Source: Sphingomonas sp. CBMAI 2297
Lineage (GTDB): Bacteria > Pseudomonadota > Alphaproteobacteria > Sphingomonadales > Sphingomonadaceae
Assembly (NCBI RefSeq): GCF_029870595.1
Contig: NZ_JAPDIR010000013.1
Coordinates: forward strand, 1-64,000
Length of the DNA: 64,000 bases
Reading direction: 5' to 3'
The position numbers were made by a program, and so were the translations under genes. The first letter of the stretch is position 1. The number at the start of each line of letters is the position of its first letter. This document shows positions 43,598-50,499 of the stretch, in pieces. The notes beneath the pieces were generated by a model that had not been told where the DNA came from, ran no database searches, and saw only the letters and a program-made list of their open reading frames with translations.

Positions 43598-44299
43598 ATG
43601 TATCGGCTCGCCCTCGCTCCCCTGCTGCTCCTGGGCGCCGCCGCGCCGGGAGACGAGCGCGTCGTGATGGTCACCGGTTTCGACCGGCTGCGCATCGACG
43701 GGCCGTTCGCGGTGGAGGTGGCGCCCGGATCGCCGGGCGTGACGCTCACCGGCGATCGCGCCGCGCTCGACCGGGTGGGCGTGCGCGTGGAGGCGGGAAC
43801 GCTGATCGTCAATGCCGGTACGCAGAGCTGGGAATCGGCAGCGGGCAAGGCCGCGAGCGGCGCGCGCATCCGTGTCACGGTGCCCGGGCTGCGCGTGGTG
43901 CAGACCAATGGCGGCGCGTTGCTGAAGATCGCCGAGATGCGCGGCAACCGGCTCGACGTCTCGCTGAACGGGGCGGGGCGGATCGATATCGGCAAGGTCG
44001 ACGCGCAGGATCTGAGCGTTACCCTGGCCGGCACTGGCACGGTGGCGCTCGCGGGCAACGCGCTGCACACGCGCGTGCGGCTCTATGGCACCAGCAGCCT
44101 CGACGCGGCGGCGCTGACCACCGCCGATGCGCTGCTCGTCTCGGGGAGCGGCGGCGCGCTGGTGATGAACGTGCGCTACAACGCCCAGATCAGCGCGACG
44201 TCGAGCGGCGTGATCCGGGTGCTCGGCTCCGCCAAATGCCAGGTGATCGGGCAGGGCCCGGTGGAATGCGCCGATCTCGAGCCGCGCCGGGGCGGCTAG
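43598..44299 (+). CDS. head-GIN-domain secreted protein, second of two
   Basis: A 233-residue protein from ATG 43598 with GAGGG seven bases upstream (a GTG two codons earlier is less likely). It has a Sec signal (YRLALAPLLLLGAAAPG) and the GIN domain pattern (FDRLRIDGPFAVEVAPGSP, TLIVNAG, GAGRIDIGKVDAQ, GTGTVALAGN, GSGGALVMN). It is a diverged tandem paralogue of the preceding gene, with fewer repeats of the GSG turn. Its stop overlaps the convergent pdeM stop by 4 bp. Confidence 0.8.
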   Translation: MYRLALAPLLLLGAAAPGDERVVMVTGFDRLRIDGPFAVEVAPGSPGVTLTGDRAALDRVGVRVEAGTLIVNAGTQSWESAAGKAASGARIRVTVPGLRVVQTNGGALLKIAEMRGNRLDVSLNGAGRIDIGKVDAQDLSVTLAGTGTVALAGNALHTRVRLYGTSSLDAAALTTADALLVSGSGGALVMNVRYNAQISATSSGVIRVLGSAKCQVIGQGPVECADLEPRRGG

Positions 44300-44961
44300 G
44301 CCGCGAGCGGGAAGCGCAGCAGCCGATCCTCGAGCGCGACCAGCGCCTGCGCGCTGCACCCCACCGCGCGGGCGATCTCCGGATGATGCGCGTCCAGTCC
44401 GCCGGTGAGCGCGCCGAAGGCCGGCAGGATCAGCTTGGTCGGCGAGGCGACGAAACAGCGCCGCGCCACTTGCCGCCCCCGGATGCGCAGGCGCAGCTTG
44501 GGGTGGAAATGGCCCGACAGCTCGGGGCGCGGATCGTCCGGTTCGGCCTCGTGGCGCAGGACCAGCCCATCGACGTCCGCCTCCGCCAGGATCGTGCCGC
44601 CAAAGGGATCGATCAACAGGCTGTCGTGATTGCCGGTGATCCAGCGCCAGTCGAGCCGGGCGGTGAGCCGGGCGAGCAGCGCGCGCGCATCGCCGGGCAG
44701 CCGTTCGCAGCCTTCCGAATCATGGAAGCTGTCGCCCAGGCACCAGAGTTCGCGCGCCTGGGTCCGGTCCGCCAGCGCCTCGATCGCCTGCAGGGTCGCG
44801 ATCGAATCATAGGGGGGCAGCATCTGCCCGCGCGCGGCGAACCAGCTGCCCTTCTCGAAATGCAGGTCGGCGACGAGCAGGGCCCGCCGCGCCGGCCAGT
44901 AGAGCGCGCCCTCGGGCAGCGCCATCAGATCATGGCCGGCGAACGAAAGGGGAACCATCAT
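44296..44961 (-). CDS. pdeM: ligase-associated DNA damage response endonuclease PdeM
   Basis: A 221-residue calcineurin-like phosphoesterase. All metallophosphatase motifs are present: LLVADLHFEKGSW (DxH), CLGDSFHD (GD), WITGNHDSL (GNHD) and LSGHFHPK (GHxH). The FVASPTKLILPAFGALTGG stretch is characteristic of PdeM, the nuclease linked with ATP-dependent DNA ligase and a Lhr-type helicase in the LigD-independent repair set. Those partners are not in this window. ATG 44961 is chosen; Met2 is an equal alternative. Confidence 0.88.
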   Translation of the reverse strand: MMVPLSFAGHDLMALPEGALYWPARRALLVADLHFEKGSWFAARGQMLPPYDSIATLQAIEALADRTQARELWCLGDSFHDSEGCERLPGDARALLARLTARLDWRWITGNHDSLLIDPFGGTILAEADVDGLVLRHEAEPDDPRPELSGHFHPKLRLRIRGRQVARRCFVASPTKLILPAFGALTGGLDAHHPEIARAVGCSAQALVALEDRLLRFPLAA

Positions 44962-44989
44962 GCCGCTATCGATCCTGGCGGCCGCGCCG

Positions 44990-45433
44990 TCAACAGCGCA
45001 GCATCGGCACCTTGCGGCCCTGATAGGTGATCGTGCCGTGATCCTGGTCGGCGCGCTCGATCGTGTAGCTGCGCGTCTCGGGCGGGTTCACCTTCTCGGC
45101 GCCGTCGCTCGCCGCGGCGTCATAGCGCTCGCGGATCGTCTCGGTCACGATGTTGCCGGCCAGCGCCCAACCGCCCATCTCGCCGCTATTGTCGAGGCTG
45201 CCATCGGCCGCATAATGGGCGATGAAGTCGCTCGCGCAGCTCGCTTCGAATGACCAGCTGCCGACCAGCCATTCGCGCAGCGGCGCGCCGGCGGCGCCAG
45301 CCGCAGCCGCTGCGGGCGCGACAGCGGCCTCGCTTGCCTCGGCCTTCGGCACCGGCTTGGCCGCATCGGGCTGGCAGGCCGCCAGCGCCGCGCCGCCGAG
45401 CATCAAAGCAATGAATCGAGCCCCCTCCTGCAT
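44990..45433 (-). CDS. small lipoprotein, unknown function
   Basis: A 147-residue protein. A lipobox ALAAC at about residue 20 follows a hydrophobic stretch (IALMLGGAALAAC), predicting a lipid-anchored mature protein. An Ala-rich linker comes next, then a domain of about 90 residues starting WLVGSWSFEASCASDF and ending TYQGRKVPMLRC, with three cysteines. I recognise no named family. The true start may be the internal Met at MLGGAA, since a GGAGGGG sits just after the first ATG. Confidence 0.65.
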   Translation of the reverse strand: MQEGARFIALMLGGAALAACQPDAAKPVPKAEASEAAVAPAAAAAGAAGAPLREWLVGSWSFEASCASDFIAHYAADGSLDNSGEMGGWALAGNIVTETIRERYDAAASDGAEKVNPPETRSYTIERADQDHGTITYQGRKVPMLRC

Positions 45434-45474
45434 GGCCCGAACCTAGCCGAGCCGGCCGATTCGGGCCAGCGCGA

Positions 45475-46884
45475 TCAGGCCGGAACCTTCGCCGTCTCGC
45501 CGATCTTCGCCAGGATCCGCACCCAGGAGCGGATGCCCTTGTGAAAGCTCTTCAGGTCATATTTCTCATTGGGCGAATGGATATTGTCGTCGGTCAGCGC
45601 GAAGCCGACCAGCACCGTGTCCATCCCCAGGATCTTCGAGATCGACGTGACGACCGGGATGCCGCCGCCGCAGCCGATCAGCGCCGCCTTGCCCCATTCG
45701 GCGTCGAGCGCCGCCCGGGTGGCCTCCAGCGGCGGGCTGTCGCTCGATACCGAGACCGCGGGGCTGCCCGGGCCACGCCCGGTGAACACCGCCGAGCAAT
45801 CGGCGGGCAGGCGCGAGCGGACATGCTCCTCGAACGATGCCCAGATCGTTTCCGGGTTCTGGCTTCCGGTCAGGCGGAAGCTCACCTTGGCATGGGCCTC
45901 TGCCGGGATGACCGTCTTGAAGCCTTCGCCGGTATAGCCGCCCCAGATGCCGTTGACCTCGGCGGTCGGCCGCGACCAGATCTGCTCGAGCACGCCATGG
46001 CCCTTCTCGCCGGCGGGCACGCGCAGCCCGATCTCGCCGAGAAAGCCGCCGGCGTCGAAGCCGAGCGCGTCCCAGCTCTCGCGGACCGCCGGCGTCACTT
46101 CGGGCACGCCGTCATAGAAGCCGGGCAGCGTCACTCGGCCATCGGCGTCCTTCATCTCGCCCAGGATCGTGCAGAGCAGCTGGATCGGGTTGCGCGCCGC
46201 GCCACCATAAAGGCCGGAGTGGAGATCGCGCGAAGCCGCGCGGATCGTCACCTGGCCCGCCGCCATGCCGCGCAGCCCGATGGTGAGGCCCGGCGTCTCG
46301 GTGTCCCACATCAGCGTGTCGCAGATCAGCGCGAAATCGGCTTTCAGCTCCTCGGCATGAGCATGGAGGAACGGCTCGAGGCTGGTCGAGCCCGATTCCT
46401 CTTCCCCTTCGAACAGGATCGTCACCTTGCACGGCAGCCTGCCCTCGGTCTCCTTCCAGGCGCGGCAGGCCTCGACAAAGGTGCGCAGCTGGCCCTTGTC
46501 GTCCGACGCGCCGCGGCCGACGATCTGCTTCGCGCCGTCGCCGCGCGTCTCGATCACCGGATCGAACGGATCGCGCTTCCACAACTCGATCGGATCGACC
46601 GGCTGCACGTCGTAATGGCCGTAGAACAGGACGTGCGGAACCCGCTCGCCCGCGGGCCCGTCATGATGCGCGACCACCATCGGATGGCCCGGCGTCTGCG
46701 CGACGCGGGCGGTGAAGCCCAGGCCGGCCAGCTCGTCGGAGAGCAGCTTCGCGGCGCGCTGACACTGCTCGGCATAGGCGGGATCGGTCGAGACCGAGGG
46801 GACGCGCATCAGCGCGAAGAGTCGGTCCAGGCTGTCGTCGAGATGCGCCTCGACATAGTCGAGCGCCTTGGTGGAATCGGTCAT
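45475..46884 (-). CDS. M20-family dipeptidase
   Basis: A 469-residue metallopeptidase. Zinc ligands are visible in order: YGHYDVQPVDP (His and catalytic Asp), GASDDKGQ (bridging Asp), LFEGEEESGS (general-base Glu and ligand), DTLMWD, and the dimerisation-domain RDLHSGLYGG. No signal peptide, so it is cytoplasmic. It belongs to the carnosinase/CNDP-like dipeptidase group that hydrolyses a range of dipeptides. It begins an otherwise empty 480-base gap on its upstream side. Confidence 0.9.
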   Translation of the reverse strand: MTDSTKALDYVEAHLDDSLDRLFALMRVPSVSTDPAYAEQCQRAAKLLSDELAGLGFTARVAQTPGHPMVVAHHDGPAGERVPHVLFYGHYDVQPVDPIELWKRDPFDPVIETRGDGAKQIVGRGASDDKGQLRTFVEACRAWKETEGRLPCKVTILFEGEEESGSTSLEPFLHAHAEELKADFALICDTLMWDTETPGLTIGLRGMAAGQVTIRAASRDLHSGLYGGAARNPIQLLCTILGEMKDADGRVTLPGFYDGVPEVTPAVRESWDALGFDAGGFLGEIGLRVPAGEKGHGVLEQIWSRPTAEVNGIWGGYTGEGFKTVIPAEAHAKVSFRLTGSQNPETIWASFEEHVRSRLPADCSAVFTGRGPGSPAVSVSSDSPPLEATRAALDAEWGKAALIGCGGGIPVVTSISKILGMDTVLVGFALTDDNIHSPNEKYDLKSFHKGIRSWVRILAKIGETAKVPA

Positions 46885-47213
46885 GCGGGAGCGCTACGCC
46901 TGTGGACGGGACGGAGCAAGCCGGCGCGCGCCGGCCCGGGCACGCGCGGCGCCGCGCCGCCGATTCGGGCGGGGGGCGTGGAGCGCGGAAGTTTACGAAA
47001 CATACGCTATGGGAGCGGCTTTCGCTTCCCGTGCGGGTGCCCGTGACGGACGGGATCGGGACGAGAAGGGAAGCCGGGTCGCACCCGCTGGCGTGGCGCG
47101 GGCGCAATCCCGCATTGCAAGCCAGGATGGCCTTCCGATGGCGGTGGAGAATAGCTGGGTGGCGACGTTTGCCGATCGAGTCGGGGTGCTAGGCTGTGTC
47201 GACATTCGGAAAT

Positions 47214-47235
47214 CCCCTCCCGGAGGGAGAGGAAA
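47214..47235. repeat. short intergenic palindrome
   Basis: CTCCC (47217-47221), spacer GGA, GGGAG (47225-47229), inside CCCCTCCCGGAGGGAGAGGA. It resembles the elements at 36116 and 25184. Confidence 0.4.
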
Positions 47236-47328
47236 TGGGGACAACGGCTCGCATCGTTGAACGGCGATACGTCGTGGGTTGAGACCCCATATGGATCGTT
47301 GATTTGCCTGGAGACAAAACCTTCATTT

Positions 47329-47356
47329 CGTCATCCCCACCTGCGCGGGGACGACG
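47329..47356. repeat. GTCATCCCC palindrome 3' of nagA
   Basis: CGTCATCCCC (47329-47338) pairs with GGGGACGACG (47347-47356) with one mismatch, 11 bases beyond the nagA stop. It shares its arm with the repeat at 25142-25171, which lies 52 bases past the pheT stop. It may end the nag transcript, though the run AAATGAAGGTTTT after it on the minus strand is a poor T tract. Confidence 0.5.
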
Positions 47357-47366
47357 CGGCTCGCTG

Positions 47367-48491
47367 CTAAGCCCCGCCGATCCAGGTCTCGCGGACCTGC
47401 CCTGCATCGTCGAGCAGCACCAGGTCGGCGGCATGGCCGGCCGCGATTCGGCCATGCGTGTCGCCCAGGCCCATCAGCCCGGCCGGGCTGGCGCTCGCCA
47501 TCGTCACCGCGGTCGCCAGGTCGACGCCGAGCATCGCAACCGCGTTGCGCACCGCCGCCGCCATGTCGAGATGCGATCCGGCCAGCGTGCCGTCGTCGCT
47601 GCGGCAGGCGCCGTCCCGCACGGTGATGTGGCGGCCCTGCAGCACGAACGCGCTCGCATCCGATCCGACCGAGGGCATCGCATCGGTCACCAGCATGAAG
47701 CCGCTGGCCGGCTTGCAGCGCAGCGCCAGGCGGAGCGTGGCCGGGTTCACGTGATGGCCGTCGACGATCAATCCGCAGACCAGCGCGTCCGAATCGAGCG
47801 CGGCGCCGACCATGCCCGGCTCGCGCGAGCCGAGCGGCGACATGGCGTTGAACAAATGGGTCACGCCACGCATGCCCGCGGCCACCGCTGCCTTGGCCTG
47901 GTCGTAGCGCGCATTGGTATGCCCCGCCGCGACCACCACGCCCGCCGCGACGAGCTGCTCGATGTCCGATACCGCCACCCGCTCGGGCGCCAGCGTCACC
48001 AGCGTGCGGCCGCGCGCCAGGCCGGTCAGCGCGGCGATCCCCTCCGCGTCGAGCGGGCGGATCTTCTCGGCCGAATGGATGCCCTTGCGATCCACGTTGA
48101 GGAACGGGCCCTCGATATGGATGCCGAGCACGCCCGGCACGCCCGCCGCGATCGCCGCGTCCACGGCCGCCACGGCGCGGCGGATGACGTCGAGATCGTC
48201 GCTGATCAGCGTCGGGAGGAAGCCGGTGGTGCCGAAGCGGCGATGCGCGGCACCGATCGCGGCGATGCCCGCCACGGTCGGTGCGTCGTTGAACAGTACG
48301 CCGCCGCCGCCATTGACCTGGGTATCGATGAAGCCGGGCGCGAGCGTGCCGTCCAGGCGCCGCGACTCGGCGCCGGCGGGAATTGCAGCGGCCGGCGCCA
48401 CGCCGGCGATCCGCGTGCCATCGATCAGGACGGCGACATCCTGGCGGAGCGCGCCGTCGACCAGCGCGCGAGTCGGTATCAGCGCCTGCAT
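47367..48491 (-). CDS. nagA: N-acetylglucosamine-6-phosphate deacetylase
   Basis: A 374-residue amidohydrolase. Family motifs: GTLAPGFIDTQVNGGGG, GIHIEGPFLN (metal-binding Glu), VVAAGHTNARYDQA and VTHLFNAMSPL (metal His residues), and LVTDAMPSVG with the catalytic Asp. It removes acetate from GlcNAc-6-P to give GlcN-6-P in the cytoplasm. Its ATG overlaps the stop of the SIS deaminase gene as TGATG. It is the last gene of the regulator-deaminase-deacetylase operon. Confidence 0.95.
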   Translation of the reverse strand: MQALIPTRALVDGALRQDVAVLIDGTRIAGVAPAAAIPAGAESRRLDGTLAPGFIDTQVNGGGGVLFNDAPTVAGIAAIGAAHRRFGTTGFLPTLISDDLDVIRRAVAAVDAAIAAGVPGVLGIHIEGPFLNVDRKGIHSAEKIRPLDAEGIAALTGLARGRTLVTLAPERVAVSDIEQLVAAGVVVAAGHTNARYDQAKAAVAAGMRGVTHLFNAMSPLGSREPGMVGAALDSDALVCGLIVDGHHVNPATLRLALRCKPASGFMLVTDAMPSVGSDASAFVLQGRHITVRDGACRSDDGTLAGSHLDMAAAVRNAVAMLGVDLATAVTMASASPAGLMGLGDTHGRIAAGHAADLVLLDDAGQVRETWIGGA

Positions 48492-49522
48492 CAGATGGTC
48501 TCGGTCACCTTGGCGAGCGACGGCGGCCGATCGGGATCGAAGCCGCGCGCGATCGAGAGCGCGTTGGCGGCACGGTAGAATGCCTGGATCTGCAGGATCG
48601 GTTCGATCGCCGGCCCGGCGGCGGGATGGGGGAGGTGGATCGCGCCCGGCACCTCGCCGCCGCTCACCAGCACTTCGCCGCCGCGCGCCAGCACGTCCGA
48701 AACCAGGTCGTCGACGCCGTCGGCAGTGGCATCGTCCTGGCGGAAGACCAGCAGCGGGAAGCCCGGCCCGACCAGCGCCATCGGCCCGTGGCGGACCTCG
48801 GCGGCGCTGAATGCCTCGGCATGGAGGCCGCAGGTCTCCTTGAACTTGAGCGCCGCTTCCTGCGCCACGCCGAAGCCCAGGCCCCGGCCGATCACATAAA
48901 GGCCGCGCGCGTCGCGCAGCCGCTCGACGAGCGGCGACCAGTCGGCGCTCCATGCCTGTTCGAGCAGGTCGGGCAGCGCGGCGAGGCCGGCCGCGAGCGC
49001 TTCGTCACCGGCCCATTCGCTCACCAGATGGAGCTGGGCGGCGAGCGCGGCGATGTAGGACTTGGTCGCGGCGACGCTGATCTCGGGCCCGGCCTGGAGC
49101 GGCACCAGCGTGTCCGATTCGGTCGCGAGCGGCGAATCGGCGACATTGACCATCGCCACGGTGCGCGCGCCGCTCTCCCTGGCGGCGCGCATCGCGGCCA
49201 GGATATCGGGGCTCTTGCCCGATTGCGAGATGCCGAGCGCCAGCATGTCGGAATAATCGGTCTCGACGCCATAGACCGAGGCGATCGACGGCGAGACCGA
49301 AGTGGTCAGCAGCCCCAGCCGCGTCTCGATCAGATAGCGGCCGAAAGTGGCGGCATGGTCCGAGCTGCCGCGCGCACAGGTGAGCACGCCGCGCGGGCGC
49401 GTGGCGCGCAGCCGGGCGCCCAGTTCGCGGACCACCGGCCCGTTCCGGTCGCGCTGGCGGCGAACGGTGGCGCCGGCCTCGGCGGCCTCGGCGAACATCC
49501 TGGTCGATTCGGGGTCGGTCAT
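48491..49522 (-). CDS. SIS-domain glucosamine-6-phosphate deaminase (NagB-II type)
   Basis: A 343-residue protein from ATG 49522 with two SIS sugar-isomerase domains. The first has TCARGSSDHAATFGRYL and LGISQSGKSPDILAAMRAA; the second has YVIGRGLGFGVAQEAALKFK and AEVRHGPMALV. It resembles the isomerase half of GlmS without the glutaminase, the form described as NagB-II in GlcNAc-using proteobacteria that lack classical NagB. It would convert GlcN-6-P to fructose-6-P plus ammonia. It sits four bases after the regulator gene and is coupled to nagA, which supports that role. Confidence 0.88.
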   Translation of the reverse strand: MTDPESTRMFAEAAEAGATVRRQRDRNGPVVRELGARLRATRPRGVLTCARGSSDHAATFGRYLIETRLGLLTTSVSPSIASVYGVETDYSDMLALGISQSGKSPDILAAMRAARESGARTVAMVNVADSPLATESDTLVPLQAGPEISVAATKSYIAALAAQLHLVSEWAGDEALAAGLAALPDLLEQAWSADWSPLVERLRDARGLYVIGRGLGFGVAQEAALKFKETCGLHAEAFSAAEVRHGPMALVGPGFPLLVFRQDDATADGVDDLVSDVLARGGEVLVSGGEVPGAIHLPHPAAGPAIEPILQIQAFYRAANALSIARGFDPDRPPSLAKVTETI

Positions 49523-49526
49523 CGGT

Positions 49527-50270
49527 TCAGCCCCGCATGTCGAGTTCGGCGACGAAGTCATAGGCGTCGCCGCGATACCAGCTGGTGGTCGCCTCGATCA
49601 CCCGGCCATCGGCCAGGAAGCCGCGGCGCTCGATATAGAGGACCGGCGCGCCCACTTCGACGCCGAGCAGCGCGGCGCGCTCCGCGTCGCACAATGCCGC
49701 GCGCAGCCGCTGGAGCGCGCGCACCGGGCGGTTGCCGGTCGCCTCGAGCGCGGCATAGAGCGACGAATCGACGGCATCGAGCCCGGACAGGCCGAAGCCC
49801 GGGATGATCGCGAACTCGAGCGCCATCGGCACGTCGTCGGCATAGCGGATGCGGTGGAAGCGATAGACGGCGGTGCCGGGGCTGAGCCCGAAGGTGAGCG
49901 ATTCCTCGCCCGTCACCACGCCCGATTCGCGGATCAGCCATTCGCTGCGCACGCTGCGCCCGCGCGAGGCCATGTCCTCGGAGAAGGACGAGAGCTTGGC
50001 GAACTGCTTCTCGACTCGGCCTGCGACGAAGGTGCCGGCGCCGTGGCGGCGGACCAGCAGCCCCTCGTCGACCAGCTTGTCGATCGCCTTGCGCAGGGTG
50101 ATCCGCGAGACCGAGAGATCGGCGGCCAGGTCGCGCTCGGCGGGGAGCGCTTCGTTGGGCTTGAGCAGATTGTCGCGCAGCGCCTCGCGCAACGCGGTCT
50201 CGAGCTGCCGGTAGAGCGGCCCCCTGCCTGCTCCGTCGAGCGGCCTGATCTTTTGCGCCAGCAGCGGCAT
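49527..50270 (-). CDS. nagR: GntR/HutC-family regulator of the GlcNAc locus
   Basis: A 247-residue protein from ATG 50270. The N-terminal winged helix has GPLYRQLETALREAL, ALPAERDLAADLSVSRITLR and VDEGLLVRRHGAGTFVA, a textbook GntR signature. The C-terminal UTRA domain (about residues 90-240) binds an effector, probably GlcNAc-6-P or GlcN-6-P by analogy with NagR/DasR. It is divergent from the TonB receptor and heads the minus-strand operon. Sites similar to those recognised by this subfamily lie at 50314-50452, so it most likely represses both directions. Confidence 0.88.
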   Translation of the reverse strand: MPLLAQKIRPLDGAGRGPLYRQLETALREALRDNLLKPNEALPAERDLAADLSVSRITLRKAIDKLVDEGLLVRRHGAGTFVAGRVEKQFAKLSSFSEDMASRGRSVRSEWLIRESGVVTGEESLTFGLSPGTAVYRFHRIRYADDVPMALEFAIIPGFGLSGLDAVDSSLYAALEATGNRPVRALQRLRAALCDAERAALLGVEVGAPVLYIERRGFLADGRVIEATTSWYRGDAYDFVAELDMRG

Positions 50271-50313
50271 CGGTTCCCCATCATCGGTCGGCTGTGTGCC
50301 GGATGCAACACTA

Positions 50314-50452
50314 GTACCAATAACATACCACATGTCAGCAAAAAAATTGCTCTGGTCTGTAACCGCACTGTAAAAATCTGTCTTGACGGCTCCTCAACAG
50401 TGAGGAATGGTACTGATATTGGTATGCGACTGGTCTGCCGGTGCCGTACCAC
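50314..50452. promoter_or_regulatory. cluster of NagR/DasR-like half-sites in the divergent nag promoter region
   Basis: Seven half-sites of the TGGTMY type occur: 50314-50321 (ATTGGTAC on minus), 50325-50330 (TGGTAT on minus), 50352-50358 (CTGGTCT), 50406-50413 (AATGGTAC), 50418-50425 (ATTGGTAT), 50429-50436 (ACTGGTCT), 50446-50452 (GTGGTAC on minus). ATTGGTAT and ACTGGTCT equal the half-sites of the B. subtilis NagR and Streptomyces DasR boxes. A possible -35 (TTGACG, 50383-50388) lies between clusters; I cannot fix the -10. Confidence 0.6.
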
Positions 50453-50499
50453 AAAGAATCATAAGCAAGTTCAGAATCATCTGACCAAGGGGATGAGAG

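Larger units (their letters stand above)
46885..47366. other. gene-free gap with two palindromic repeats
   Basis: About 480 bases between the dipeptidase start and the nagA stop. Short frames here have no good ribosome site or protein-like composition. It contains the palindromes at 47214-47235 and 47329-47356, and presumably the dipeptidase promoter in the less GC-rich stretch around 46990-47030. Confidence 0.5.

Noticed and set aside
46993..47244. An 83-codon minus-strand frame in the gap before nagA
   Set aside because: No ribosome site, Ser/Pro/Arg-rich composition, and it overlaps a palindromic repeat.
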